Shown: positions 1-8,764, counted from the first letter of the stretch. The stretch is 64,000 nt of DNA from Paenibacillus sp. J31TS4 (GCF_018403265.1 NZ_BOSI01000004.1:186001-250000); one strand, 5' to 3'. Program-made: numbers and translations. Notes: generated from the sequence alone by a model not told the origin.

Positions 1-965
1 TCCGCCGCGGCAGCGCCTCCCGCAACCGCGTCCACCCAGTAGAAATAAGAACGCATGCCTGCTATGCCTTTGATCGCGTTGGCCCTGGCGGTCTGGTCCA
101 GAACGATAATCGTTTGGGCAAGAACGTCCAGCACCTCCTCGTTCCGGTAGCCGGTTTTGGCCATCGCCCGCTCTATCATGACCGCTTTGGCCGGCAAATC
201 CATCTTCTCGGAATGCTGTACCCTGTCACGCAACGCTTCGTTAAGCGGCCTCGCCCCCGCATAGCTCCGGTTCGTCGTAATGACCGCAATGAAATCAGGA
301 TGTCTGCGGATGACTTCCGTAGGAAGGTTCAAGCTGCCGTCCAGTTCCAGAGCGGAGTTCAGTGCCATTAATACGGCGGCGTCGCGAATCACATTCGGCT
401 CCTGGATTTCCAGCAGATAGCCATGTTGATACGCTCTAACAATCTCGGAAGGGTAGAACCGGTATTCGACCGATTCGCCATTCCGATCGTCTGCGGCTTG
501 CTTGAAAAGTTGCCTCAGCTTACCGGCCGCCTCCTCTTGCGAAAGGCCGAGCGCATTCATCAGCACTTCAGCCGCGCTTTGAAACCCATCGCTATCATAC
601 AGAGCCTGCAAGGCTTCCCGGTCCTCAAGCTCCAGCTTTTCCAGTCGTTCCGAGGAAAGGACGGGCAAGATAGCACCAATAATATCCGATTTGTCCATAT
701 CGGCAAAACAGGTCACTTTCGTGTAAGGCAGCCTGAAATTAGCCGACAACGCTTTGGCTAATTGGGTTTTGCCGCTTCCCGCGTCGCCTTCCAGCAACAG
801 ATTGGCGATCTTCATTTCGCCGCGGTTCCAGTTGCGCTTGATTTCTTGGCAGATGCGGATTTCTTCCTCGCTGGCTGTATGGGATGCCGGCTTCTTCCAG
901 ATAAGCTCTACCTCTGTGTCCGTCCATTGTCTGTCCGGGGACAAGAGATACTCTTGGTTACTCAT
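1..965 (-). CDS. MoxR-type AAA+ ATPase (partial, 3' end outside window)
   Basis: Read on the minus strand from the ATG at 965, an open frame runs without a stop to the left edge (about 321 residues seen). Residues 59-67 hold a Walker A motif (EGDAGSGKT), followed by a Walker B-like region and the sensor segment FIAVITTNRSYAGARPLNEA with its TTN, typical of MoxR AAA+ ATPases. A helical insertion of about 60 residues lies between Walker A and Walker B. MoxR proteins act as chaperone-like ATPases, usually with a VWA-domain partner; none is visible here and it would be expected beyond the left edge. The ribosome site is weak (AAAGAGTGG). The gene follows the DUF6530-like gene by 96 bp on the same strand, so the two are probably co-transcribed. 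Confidence 0.8.
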   Translation of the reverse strand, partial: MSNQEYLLSPDRQWTDTEVELIWKKPASHTASEEEIRICQEIKRNWNRGEMKIANLLLEGDAGSGKTQLAKALSANFRLPYTKVTCFADMDKSDIIGAILPVLSSERLEKLELEDREALQALYDSDGFQSAAEVLMNALGLSQEEAAGKLRQLFKQAADDRNGESVEYRFYPSEIVRAYQHGYLLEIQEPNVIRDAAVLMALNSALELDGSLNLPTEVIRRHPDFIAVITTNRSYAGARPLNEALRDRVQHSEKMDLPAKAVMIERAMAKTGYRNEEVLDVLAQTIIVLDQTARANAIKGIAGMRSYFYWVDAVAGGAAAA

Positions 966-1061
966 GGGAATCCACTCTTTCTACTGGCGGCCGGAAGCCG
1001 CCCGACTGCCGGCAAAGTTTGCATGCAGGGGCTTAACCATGCGCTTCCTCGCGGCACGCCG

Positions 1062-1541
1062 TTAATACCCCATCTCCTTTAAGATCCTGGACAACGTACG
1101 CAGCCGCTCGCCGATCATTTCCCCGTCATCGCTTAACGATTGGTTGAACAGCTTGATGTCTTCGTTGATTCGTTCGTTGTCCGTGCAGATGGCCACGGTC
1201 ATGGCATCCCCTTGCAGCCCGATCCGGTCGATGACCGGCTTCTGCGGATCGTATAAGTGTTCGTACCGGTAAGCTTCCCGAAAATGCTCCATCGTGCGGC
1301 AGATCAGGATGGTCAAATCCAGAACGCGGTGAAGGGGCAATTCCTCCGACTGCCGAGACCATTTTTCCCCCGTGTATCTCCATACTTTGGCCGAAATATC
1401 GACCTTGCCTCTGTCGTTCCATTGGGCCAATCCCAGCGAAATTCCTTTCGCATCCGTATGATTGGCCATTCTTCCGTCAATTTGCTCGTAATTTTCCGAT
1501 ACGACAACCGGTTTATGCTTCAAGGTAGTTGGAATTTTCAT
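1062..1541 (-). CDS. DUF6530-like conserved hypothetical protein
   Basis: A 159-residue soluble protein starting MKIPTTLKHKPVVVSENYE. The start at 1541 is chosen over an upstream in-frame ATG because AAGAGGAG lies at good spacing just before it. There is no signal peptide or membrane segment. Mixed alpha/beta composition with conserved-looking WNDRGK and LHRVLDL segments. I associate this sequence with the DUF6530 family, whose function is unknown; that assignment is from memory. It is the first gene of a probable two-gene or longer unit with the MoxR ATPase downstream, which hints at a role in that ATPase's complex. Confidence 0.75.
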   Translation of the reverse strand: MKIPTTLKHKPVVVSENYEQIDGRMANHTDAKGISLGLAQWNDRGKVDISAKVWRYTGEKWSRQSEELPLHRVLDLTILICRTMEHFREAYRYEHLYDPQKPVIDRIGLQGDAMTVAICTDNERINEDIKLFNQSLSDDGEMIGERLRTLSRILKEMGY

Positions 1542-1578
1542 AGAGATCTCCTCTTTCCTGTTCGGATTTATATTCACA

Positions 1579-1618
1579 TATTTACTGATTTACTAATTTA
1601 CTAAATTACTGATTTACT
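1579..1618 (-). repeat. Five tandem octamers (AGTAAATN) at the transcript start
   Basis: On the minus strand the octamer AGTAAATN occurs five times head to tail with no spacer; the one variant copy reads AGTAATTT. The array starts about 6 bp after the predicted -10 (1625-1630), so it would form the first 40 nt of the mRNA of the DUF6530/MoxR unit. It may be a slippage-prone tract, a regulator array or a translation-affecting leader. Confidence 0.75.
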
Positions 1619-1624
1619 AAAGAC

Positions 1625-1653
1625 ATCCTAGCTGATTTTTCTTCACTCGTCAA
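1625..1653 (-). promoter_or_regulatory. SigA-type promoter for the DUF6530/MoxR unit
   Basis: Minus strand TTGACG (1648-1653), 17 bp spacer, TAGGAT (1625-1630). Close to consensus at the -35 box and with ideal spacing. Confidence 0.6.
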
Positions 1654-1721
1654 CCGGCATGAACGTTTATTGATTCTTCACCAGAAGGAATCGGCCCCTC
1701 CCCCGCCGGAAGTGCCGGCAC

Positions 1722-1752
1722 AAAAAAAACCAGCCTCTCGCCGAGAGGCTGG
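1722..1752 (-). terminator. Rho-independent terminator after the YceI gene
   Basis: A perfect 10-bp stem (CCAGCCTCTC/GAGAGGCTGG, loop GCC) followed on the minus strand by eight T residues. It lies 36 bp past the YceI stop codon. Confidence 0.9.
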
Positions 1753-1787
1753 TGCATGCGGCTTGCCGCCGCGAGACGAAGGGACGC

Positions 1788-2321
1788 TTAAGCTTGCTTG
1801 GATGCTTCCACTTCGATCGTGAATTTCACTTCGTCGCCGATCAGGACGCCGCCCGTTTCAAGGACGGCATTGTAGGTGAGGCCGTAGTCGCTGCGCTTGA
1901 TCTTGCCGCTGCCGCTGAAGCCGACCTTTTCGTTGCCCCACGGATCCTTGCCCGCGCCCTCGAACGTAACCGAGAACGTCTCGGACCGGGTTACGCCGTG
2001 CAGCGCCAGGTCTCCGGTCACTGCGTACTCGTCGTCGTCCGTCTTGACGATGCTGGTCGAGCGGAACGTCATCTGCGGTTGATTCTCGATGTCGAAGAAA
2101 TCGCCCGAGCGCAAATGGCTGTCGCGGTCGCTGTTGCGCGTGTCAATGCTGTTCAGATCGACGCTGAACTGGATGTCGGCGGTCGTCAGGTCGGCCGGGT
2201 CGGCCTCGATGTCCGCGCGGAAGGTGTGGAATGCTCCTTTCACCTTGGCGATCATCATATGCTTGATCGTGAAGTCGATACTGCTGTGTGTCGGGTCAAC
2301 CGTCCATTTGGTTTTGCTCAT
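1788..2321 (-). CDS. YceI family protein
   Basis: A 177-residue protein beginning MSKTKWTVDPTHSSIDFTIK, the hallmark of the YceI lipocalin-like fold that binds polyisoprenoid or amphiphilic lipids in a beta-barrel. The conserved TVDPTHSSIDF entry strand, the RSGDFFDI segment and the DYGLTYNAVLETGGVLIGD C-terminal strand are all present, and the length is normal. There is no signal peptide, so unlike the E. coli protein it should be cytoplasmic. The start is supported by GGGAGG. It is monocistronic, with its own promoter and terminator. The ligand cannot be told from sequence. Confidence 0.93.
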   Translation of the reverse strand: MSKTKWTVDPTHSSIDFTIKHMMIAKVKGAFHTFRADIEADPADLTTADIQFSVDLNSIDTRNSDRDSHLRSGDFFDIENQPQMTFRSTSIVKTDDDEYAVTGDLALHGVTRSETFSVTFEGAGKDPWGNEKVGFSGSGKIKRSDYGLTYNAVLETGGVLIGDEVKFTIEVEASKQA

Positions 2322-2393
2322 GAGAAAAACCTCCCATAGTTTTTTATATGCTTACTATTTATCATTCACTTATTATTTTATATCACGTAACTG

Positions 2394-2423
2394 ATTGTAT
2401 GCCACTTAACTTGGTTTTGTCAA
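2394..2423 (-). promoter_or_regulatory. SigA-type promoter of the YceI gene
   Basis: Minus strand TTGACA (2418-2423), 18 bp spacer, TACAAT (2394-2399). The AT-rich leader of about 70 nt leads to the ribosome site. Confidence 0.6.
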
Positions 2424-2553
2424 CCATTATTTGTGTTCTTTTGCACCTTCCCCGAATACCGCGTCTTCCGCATGCCCCCTAGCCGCCCGCAACCCGTTTT
2501 TATGATCCCGTTGGCCGGCCCGGCCCCACTCCGCCATCCGCTCTATCCAACAC

Positions 2554-2593
2554 AAAAAAGCCCGCTCTCCTGCGCAGGGCAAGGAAAGCGGGC
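2554..2593 (-). terminator. Terminator of the ABC exporter operon
   Basis: Minus strand stem GCCCGCTTTCC/GGAGAGCGGGC with a 12-nt loop, followed by TTTTTTG. It sits about 106 bp after the stop of the second ABC gene. The remaining gap from 2424 to 2699 shows no gene I can support. Confidence 0.8.
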
Positions 2594-2699
2594 TGGCGGC
2601 CTCCAAGGACCGCGGCGAATCGGATGGGCGAGAGCGAGGATGGCAAAGCAAGGACTGGCCAAGTGGGCGAGCCGTCCGACATTGTCGACGCGCCGAAGG

Positions 2700-4580
2700 T
2701 CAATCCAGCGCAGGCTCGAGGTTTTTGAACTGTCCCCAGAACATGCGATAGTAGACGCCCTGCTGCTCGATGAGCGGGCTGTGGGCTCCGTGCTCGATAA
2801 TCCGTCCGCGGTCAATAACCATGATCGTATCCGCGTCCCGGATCGTGTTAAGCCGGTGGGCGATGATGAAGGAGGTCCGGCCCTCCATTACGGTCAGCAG
2901 CGCATCCTGGATATGCAGCTCCGTCCGGGTGTCGATGCTGCTCGTCGCTTCGTCGAGGATGAGAATCGCCGGCTTCGCGAGCATGACGCGCGCGATGGCC
3001 AGAAGCTGCCGCTGACCCTGACTCAGGTTGCCGCCGTTCTCCGAGAGCATCGTCTCGTAGCCGGCCGGAAGCCGCTTGATGAACACGTCGGCGTTCGCCA
3101 TCGCGGCCGCCGCTTCGACCTCCGCATCCGTCGCGTCGGGCTTGCCGTACTTGATGTTCTCCTTGATCGTGCCGGAGAACAGATACGTGTCCTGCAGAAC
3201 GATGCCGAAGCACCGGCGCAGGCTGTCCCGGGTATAGTCGCGGATGTCCCGGCCGTCGATATAGATCGTGCCCTCGGTGACATCGTAGAACCGGGTAAGG
3301 AGGTTGACGATCGTCGTCTTGCCCGCCCCCGTCGGGCCAACCAGCGCCGTGCTGCTGCCGGGCTCGGCGGAAAAGCTGATCCCGCTCAGAATCGGGACGT
3401 CCGTCCGGTAGCCGAAGCTGACGTTCTCGAAGACGACATGCCCCTTCGGATTCTTCAGCTCTACCGCGCCCGGCCTATCGTCCGGCTCTTCTTTCTCGTC
3501 GAGCACCTCGAAGACGCGCTCGGCTCCGGCCACCCCGGATTGGAGCAGGTTATAGATGTTCGCCAGCTCGTTGAGCGGGCGGCCGAACTGCCGAGAGTAG
3601 CTCAGGAAGCTCGCAATGATCCCGACCGTGATCAGCTCGTTGATGGCGAGCACGCCGCCCACAATCGCGACCGCCGCGAAGCCGATGTTGTTGATGACGT
3701 TCATGAGCGGCATCATGAAGCCCGAGCGGATCTGGGCCTTGAGTCCGACCTCGCACAGCCGAGCGTTGACCTCCTCGAACTCGGCGATCGCCTTGTCCTC
3801 GTGATTGAACGCCTTGACGATCTGGATGCCCGAGATCGTCTCCTCGATATGGCCGTTGAGCCGGCCCAGTTCCTTCTGCTGCTCCTTGAACAGCACGCTC
3901 GTCTTCTTGGTAATCGTCCTGGTCAGGAGGACGAGCAGCGGCACGGTGATGAGACTGGCCAGCGTCAGCAGCGGGCTGAGCACCAGCATCATGACCAAAG
4001 AGCCCACGATGGCGATGGCGCCGGCCATCAGCTGCGTCGTCGACTGCGAGATGGTGCTGCTGACGTTGTCGATATCGTTCGTCAGCCGGCTCATCACCTC
4101 GCCGTGCGAGCGCGTATCGAAGTAGGATACCGGCAGCTTCTGCAGCTTCTCGTACAGGTGACGCCGCAGCCCGGCGACGATCCGCTGGGAGACGCCGGCC
4201 ATCATCCAGCCCTGCAGGAAGGTAAGCGCCCCGTCCGCCACGTACGCGGCAGCCAGCGCAAGAATGGCGATCTCGAGCAGCCGAAAGTCGACGCCCCCCG
4301 CTCCCCCGGCCATCGCGTCGACCGCGCGGCCGATCAGATAAGGGCCGGCGAGCAGGATGGCGGCGTCGACGATGATGACGACGAACAGGAAGGTCAGCAG
4401 CTTGCGCTCCCGTCCAAAATAGCGCCAGAGCCGCTTCATCGTTTCCTTGAACTGCTTGGGCTTGACGACGGGACCTCCGCGTCCGCGGTGACCCATGCCG
4501 CCGGGGCGGCCCGGGATAGGCGGCACCGGCATGCCGGACTGCTGGGAGGCTCCCTGGTTCCGATCAGTTGGCTGTGGCAT
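2700..4580 (-). CDS. ABC exporter half-transporter with consensus ATPase site (YfiC/YknV-like)
   Basis: A 626-residue half-transporter: a proline/glycine-rich N-terminal tail (about residues 1-40), six predicted membrane helices (about 55-350) and an ATPase domain. The ATPase has Walker A GPTGAGKTT, Q-loop LQDTYLF, a degenerate signature LSQGQRQ (Q for G), Walker B ILILDEATSS with the catalytic Glu, and H-loop AHRLNTI. The start at 4580 has GGAG upstream and overlaps the end of the first ABC gene by 17 bp, so the two are translationally coupled. With its partner it should form an asymmetric heterodimeric exporter of drugs or lipids, like BmrCD or TM287/288. Substrate unknown. Confidence 0.92.
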   Translation of the reverse strand: MPQPTDRNQGASQQSGMPVPPIPGRPGGMGHRGRGGPVVKPKQFKETMKRLWRYFGRERKLLTFLFVVIIVDAAILLAGPYLIGRAVDAMAGGAGGVDFRLLEIAILALAAAYVADGALTFLQGWMMAGVSQRIVAGLRRHLYEKLQKLPVSYFDTRSHGEVMSRLTNDIDNVSSTISQSTTQLMAGAIAIVGSLVMMLVLSPLLTLASLITVPLLVLLTRTITKKTSVLFKEQQKELGRLNGHIEETISGIQIVKAFNHEDKAIAEFEEVNARLCEVGLKAQIRSGFMMPLMNVINNIGFAAVAIVGGVLAINELITVGIIASFLSYSRQFGRPLNELANIYNLLQSGVAGAERVFEVLDEKEEPDDRPGAVELKNPKGHVVFENVSFGYRTDVPILSGISFSAEPGSSTALVGPTGAGKTTIVNLLTRFYDVTEGTIYIDGRDIRDYTRDSLRRCFGIVLQDTYLFSGTIKENIKYGKPDATDAEVEAAAAMANADVFIKRLPAGYETMLSENGGNLSQGQRQLLAIARVMLAKPAILILDEATSSIDTRTELHIQDALLTVMEGRTSFIIAHRLNTIRDADTIMVIDRGRIIEHGAHSPLIEQQGVYYRMFWGQFKNLEPALD

Positions 4581-6312
4581 TCGGCTGCATCTCCTTTCCG
4601 ATTTGGGAGCGGAAGATCTCCTGGTAGACGAGGCAATCGCGCAGCAGCTCTTCGTGGGTGCCGGTACCGACGACGGCGCCGTCCTCGAGGACGACGATCC
4701 GGTCCGCGTCCATGACCGAGGTGATCCGCTGGGCGATCAGGAGGCACGTCAGCCCCTGCGCATACGTTTTGAGCGCTTCCTTGATCCTCGCCTCCGTGGC
4801 GACGTCGACCGCGCTCGTGCAGTCGTCGAGGATGAGGATCTCCGGCTGCCGGACGAGCGCCCGCGCGATGGACAGGCGCTGCTTCTGGCCGCCCGAGAAA
4901 TTGACGCCGCCCTGGCCGATCCGGGAGCCGTAGCCCTCCGGCGAAGCGGCGATGAAGTCGTGCGCTTCGGCCATCCGGGCCGCCTGCTCCATCTCCTCCT
5001 GCGTCGCGTCCTCCTTGCCCCACCGGAGATTGTCCGCGACCGTGCCGGTGAACAGCACCGTCTTCTGCGGGACGATGGCGATCGTCTCGCGCAGCTTGTG
5101 CGGGTCGATGTCCCGCACGTCCTGCCCGTTCACCCGGACCGTACCCGCGGCTGCGTCGTAGAAGCGGGGGATAAGGCTGATCAGCGTCGTCTTGCCCGAG
5201 CCGGTAGAGCCGATGAGGCCGACCGTCTCGCCCGGCAGGCAGGAGAAGGTAATCTCCTTCAGCACCGGCTCGCCCGCCGCTCCCTCGTAGGAGAACGACA
5301 CGCGTTCAAAGTCGACCCGGCCGCGTGCCTCCGCGGGGATATCCGCCTGAGTCCGCTCCTCGCTCCACTTCATTGTGTTGTCCTGAGCGAACACCTCGCC
5401 GACCCGGCCGGCCGACGCCTTGGCCCGCACGAACATATTGAACACGTTCGAGATCATAAGGAGCGAGAATAGAATCTGCGTCATGTAGTTGATGAAGGCG
5501 ATGATGTGCCCGACCTGCATTTGTCCGCCGTCGACCCGCAGGCCGCCGATCCACAGCACCGCGATGATGCCGATGTTGACGGTGAGCGAGATGGTCGGAC
5601 TGAAGACTGCCACCACCCGGCTCGCATTTACCGATCTCGCCTGCAGCTCGGCGTTTGATACCGCGAATTTGTCGACTTCGTAATCGAAGCGGTTGAATGC
5701 TTTGACCACCCTGACGCCCGACAGGTACTCGCGGATATTGCCGTTGACGCGGTCAAGGGCTCTTTGCACCCGCAGGAAGAACGGGAATCCGATCCGCATA
5801 TTGAAGACGATCAGAATGGCGACGATCGGCACGACGACCGCGAGGACGACGGACAGCGGCGGATTGAGCCGCGTCGCCATGATCAGACTGCCGACGCAGA
5901 CGAGCGGCGCTTTGACGAAGATGCGCATCAGGCCGTTCGTAAAGTTCTGCACCTGCGTTACGTCGTTCGTCAGCCGGGTGACGAGCGAGGCGCGGTCAAA
6001 CCGGTCGATGCCGTCGAACGAGAGCGACTGGATCTTCTTGAACAGGTCGCTCCGCAGCTCGGCCCCGAACCTCTGGGACACGTTGCTCGCGATGATGTTC
6101 CGCATCGTCGCGGCCAGCGCGCCGATGCCGGTGACGAGCAGCATGTAACTGCCCGTCCGCAGCACGTAATCCATCCGATTCTGCGCTACCCCCTCGTCGA
6201 TGACATGCGACATGATGGTCGGCAGCAGCAGATCACACACCGCCTCGACCGTCAGGAAGGCGACCGCGACCAGGAACAGCTTCCAATACTTGCGTATGTA
6301 TTTTTTCAACAT
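4564..6312 (-). CDS. ABC exporter half-transporter with degenerate ATPase site (YfiB-like)
   Basis: A 582-residue half-transporter, six membrane helices then an ATPase domain. Walker A GSTGSGKTT is near residue 370 and the signature FSGGQKQ is canonical, but Walker B reads ILILDDC (Asp in place of the catalytic Glu) and the H-loop reads LIAQRIT (Gln in place of His). This is the usual pattern of the degenerate half of a heterodimeric exporter. The start at 6312 (MLKKYIRK) is preferred over the ATG at 6342 because GGAGGG lies 6 nt upstream. First gene of the two-gene operon; an inverted repeat just upstream suggests local repression. Confidence 0.92.
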   Translation of the reverse strand: MLKKYIRKYWKLFLVAVAFLTVEAVCDLLLPTIMSHVIDEGVAQNRMDYVLRTGSYMLLVTGIGALAATMRNIIASNVSQRFGAELRSDLFKKIQSLSFDGIDRFDRASLVTRLTNDVTQVQNFTNGLMRIFVKAPLVCVGSLIMATRLNPPLSVVLAVVVPIVAILIVFNMRIGFPFFLRVQRALDRVNGNIREYLSGVRVVKAFNRFDYEVDKFAVSNAELQARSVNASRVVAVFSPTISLTVNIGIIAVLWIGGLRVDGGQMQVGHIIAFINYMTQILFSLLMISNVFNMFVRAKASAGRVGEVFAQDNTMKWSEERTQADIPAEARGRVDFERVSFSYEGAAGEPVLKEITFSCLPGETVGLIGSTGSGKTTLISLIPRFYDAAAGTVRVNGQDVRDIDPHKLRETIAIVPQKTVLFTGTVADNLRWGKEDATQEEMEQAARMAEAHDFIAASPEGYGSRIGQGGVNFSGGQKQRLSIARALVRQPEILILDDCTSAVDVATEARIKEALKTYAQGLTCLLIAQRITSVMDADRIVVLEDGAVVGTGTHEELLRDCLVYQEIFRSQIGKEMQPNATAN

Positions 6313-6344
6313 AGCGAGCCCTCCATCCCATGTTCCGGACATTT

Positions 6345-6364
6345 AATTAGCCTACTAACTAATT
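6345..6364. promoter_or_regulatory. Candidate operator before the ABC exporter operon
   Basis: AATTAG and CTAATT form a perfect 6-bp inverted repeat around an 8-bp spacer, 33 bp before the exporter start. The size and place suit a MarR- or TetR-type repressor site. No such regulator is adjacent, so this is inference. Confidence 0.4.
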
Positions 6365-6421
6365 TACTCCTATAGGGGAGAAAAGTCACTAGCTTTTTCC
6401 TTTTTTAGGCATGGCTCGGAC

Positions 6422-6443
6422 AAAAAAAGCCCCCAAAGGGGCT
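6422..6443 (-). terminator. Terminator after the UbiB-like gene
   Basis: Minus strand AGCCCC/GGGGCT with a 4-nt loop and a following run of seven T residues, about 160 bp past the UbiB-like stop. The space between (6444-6602) shows no gene. Confidence 0.65.
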
Positions 6444-6602
6444 GTTGCCGCATCCTGCAGAATCCGGCTGGCACCAAGGGGGCGTTCAAGAGACGGAGCC
6501 GAGACGGGAAAGCTTAGCAGCGGGTGGCCTGGCTCACCGGGAAGCCTCCCTGCCTCCGAGAAGGATAATCGATGGCGGAACGGCTGCCCCACGGGTTCTC
6601 CG

Positions 6603-8279
6603 TTAGAACCGGCCGGTCTTGAAGATGGAATAAAGCAGCCATAGGAGCATGAGTCCGGCCACCGCCGAGCCGATCTCGATCACCGGAAAATGCAGCACGA
6701 GCGCCGGCACGTTGCCGACCGAGGAAGCGATGATGAGGCCGACCATAATAATACTGAAGGATAAGAGCACAATGCTGATGGAGATCCGGTTGCTGACCTG
6801 GTCCAGCTTGCGAAGCAGCAGCTCGATCTCCGGGATCCCAATCTCGACCTTGAGCTGCCCGGTGCGCAGCTGCTTGGTCAGCTGGCTCAGCTGCTGCGGA
6901 AAGCTGATCAGCGTATCGGCGTAGCCCGTCAGCCGCCGCCACCAGCGCTTCTGCATCTGGTGCGGATGCAGCCGGTCCTTCAGCAGCTTCCGGCCGAGCG
7001 GCTCGGCCAGCTTCAGGATGCTGAGCTCCGGATCGAGCGCCTCGGCCACCCCCTCGACCGTGAGCAGCGTCTTGCCGAGCAGGGTGAGATCGGTGGGCAT
7101 CGAGATGCGGTGCCGGTTCGCGAGGGCAAACAGGTCGCCGAGCGCCTTGCCGAGGCTCATCTGGGCGAACGGGACGTCGTAGTATTGTTCCCTCAGCAGA
7201 TCGAGGTCGCGGCGGAGCGCCGTCGTATCCCTGTCCTCGGAGACCATGCCGAGGCGCAGAATCGACCGGGCGACCCCGGCGCTGTCCTGGCGCATGAGAG
7301 CGATGAGCAGCTGGCCAAGCTGGTCGCGCAGCTCTTCGTCCAGCCGCCCGACCAGGCCGAAGTCGACGAAGGCGAGCGTCCCGTCGGGCAGCACAAGCAC
7401 GTTGCCGGGATGGGGGTCGGCATGGAAGGCGCCGTCCACGAACACTTGGCGGAGGATGACATTGACGAGCCGCTCCGCCGTCCGTTTCAGGTCGTGTCCC
7501 CGCTCCCGGAGCTGCTCGGGCTGGCCGAGCGTAATGCCCCCGACATAGTCCAGCGTCAGCACCTTGGACGTCGAATGCGTCCAGTGAACGTCCGGAATCC
7601 GGATGTCCCGGGCGACCGCTGCTCCCCGGGCTAGCCGCTCGGCATTGCGTCCCTCGCGGCTGTAATCGAGCTCCTCCCGCATCGAGCGGGCCAGCTCGGC
7701 CACAACCGTCCGGATCTGGTACCGGGCCGCCCAGTCGAGCCGGCGCTCCGCCAGCGCCGCGAAGTCTTCAAGGATGTCCAGGTCGAGCCGGGCGATCTCA
7801 TCGACCAGCGGCCGCTGCACCTTGACCGCAACCGACTCGCCGGTAAGCAGCACCGCCTTATGTACCTGCCCGATGGAGGCCGCGGCGAGCGGCGTCTCGC
7901 CGAACTCCGCGAACAGCTCATCCATCGGCCGTCCCAGCTCCTCCTCGAGGATGGCCCGCACCTCCTCCATCGGAAACGGCGGCACCCGGTCCTGCAGCTT
8001 CTTCAGCTCGCCGATGATCTCGGGAGGCAGCAGATCCTCCCGCGTGCTCGACAGCTGTCCGAGCTTGATGAACGTCGGACCGAGCTCCTCGAGCACGAGG
8101 CGGATGCGCTCGCCGAGCGTCTTGCCGTCCGGCTGGGAGCTCTTGCGGCGCAGCCACTTGCGCGGCAGCGACAGCACGCTGAGCAGCCCCATCTCCTCCA
8201 CGACGTAGCCGAAGCCGTGCCGCACGAGAGCGACGGCGATCTCCCGGTACCGGTTCGTGTGCCGGAGCTTGAATGCCAT
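6603..8279 (-). CDS. ABC1/UbiB-like atypical protein kinase
   Basis: A 558-residue member of the AarF/ABC1/UbiB family. The family signatures are present in order: the KxGQ motif (FIKLGQLSSTR, near residue 95), the alanine-rich loop AAASIGQVHKA, the ATP-lysine VAVKVQRP, the catalytic region HADPHPGNVLV and the metal-binding VDFGLVG. Two predicted membrane helices lie at the C terminus (about residues 490-550). In other bacteria the family supports quinone synthesis through ATPase activity; in Firmicutes, which use menaquinone, the role is less clear. The ATG sits 2 bp after the stop of the phasin-like gene, so the two form an operon. Confidence 0.9.
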   Translation of the reverse strand: MAFKLRHTNRYREIAVALVRHGFGYVVEEMGLLSVLSLPRKWLRRKSSQPDGKTLGERIRLVLEELGPTFIKLGQLSSTREDLLPPEIIGELKKLQDRVPPFPMEEVRAILEEELGRPMDELFAEFGETPLAAASIGQVHKAVLLTGESVAVKVQRPLVDEIARLDLDILEDFAALAERRLDWAARYQIRTVVAELARSMREELDYSREGRNAERLARGAAVARDIRIPDVHWTHSTSKVLTLDYVGGITLGQPEQLRERGHDLKRTAERLVNVILRQVFVDGAFHADPHPGNVLVLPDGTLAFVDFGLVGRLDEELRDQLGQLLIALMRQDSAGVARSILRLGMVSEDRDTTALRRDLDLLREQYYDVPFAQMSLGKALGDLFALANRHRISMPTDLTLLGKTLLTVEGVAEALDPELSILKLAEPLGRKLLKDRLHPHQMQKRWWRRLTGYADTLISFPQQLSQLTKQLRTGQLKVEIGIPEIELLLRKLDQVSNRISISIVLLSFSIIMVGLIIASSVGNVPALVLHFPVIEIGSAVAGLMLLWLLYSIFKTGRF

Positions 8280-8281
8280 TG

Positions 8282-8584
8282 CTAGTCCGCCGGCGGCAGG
8301 CGGTCGGGCGCAGAGGTGAGCCTCTGCTCGAGCTCCCTAAGATCCTGCTTGGTCGCCACGTCAAACTCTGCCAGCAGCTTCCGCACCTGCTCCTGGACCA
8401 TCCGCTTAAGTTCGCCCTGGTGCTCCTCGCCGCGGGCGATCAGCTTGTTCGCCATCTCTTTCGCCTCGCTTTGGCCGAGCTCCCCCTTGACGACCAGCTC
8501 GTCGACGAATTGCTGCACCTTCTCCCGGCTGACGGCCGTAATGCCGAGGCCGAGCGAGATTGCTTTTCTCAATAGATCGCTCAT
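8282..8584 (-). CDS. Phasin/PhaF-like coiled-coil protein
   Basis: A 100-residue, charged, almost wholly helical protein (MSDLLRKAISLGLGITAVSR, then a long heptad-like region ending in KQDLRELEQRL). This is the pattern of small polyhydroxyalkanoate-granule-associated or phasin-like regulators that often precede UbiB-like kinases in Firmicutes. GAAGGAGGG lies upstream of the ATG at 8584. The role is not known; coupling with the UbiB-like gene suggests a partner or regulator. A much longer frame running upstream is only read-through over the SDR gene. Confidence 0.85.
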   Translation of the reverse strand: MSDLLRKAISLGLGITAVSREKVQQFVDELVVKGELGQSEAKEMANKLIARGEEHQGELKRMVQEQVRKLLAEFDVATKQDLRELEQRLTSAPDRLPPAD

Positions 8585-8764
8585 GCAGGTTCCCTCCTTC
8601 ATTAAAGTCTCCTCTATATTTACCCCCAACTGGTATAGGTTTACCCACCTGCGGAACAATTCGGCTGCAGCGCGGGAACCGGCGGCACCGATCGCCGGCC
8701 GCTGAATATGGTGAGACCAATAGAAGTTCTGGGCTGCCGCCCGAGGTCCAAGGAGGAAACCCGC

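Noticed and set aside
2433-4715. A 760-codon frame on the plus strand
   Set aside because: It is an antisense shadow of the ABC exporter gene, Arg/Asp-rich with no domain, caused by high GC at third positions.
8610-8680. SigB-like GGGTAA before the phasin-like gene
   Set aside because: No acceptable GTTT-type -35 box at 12-15 bp, so not called.
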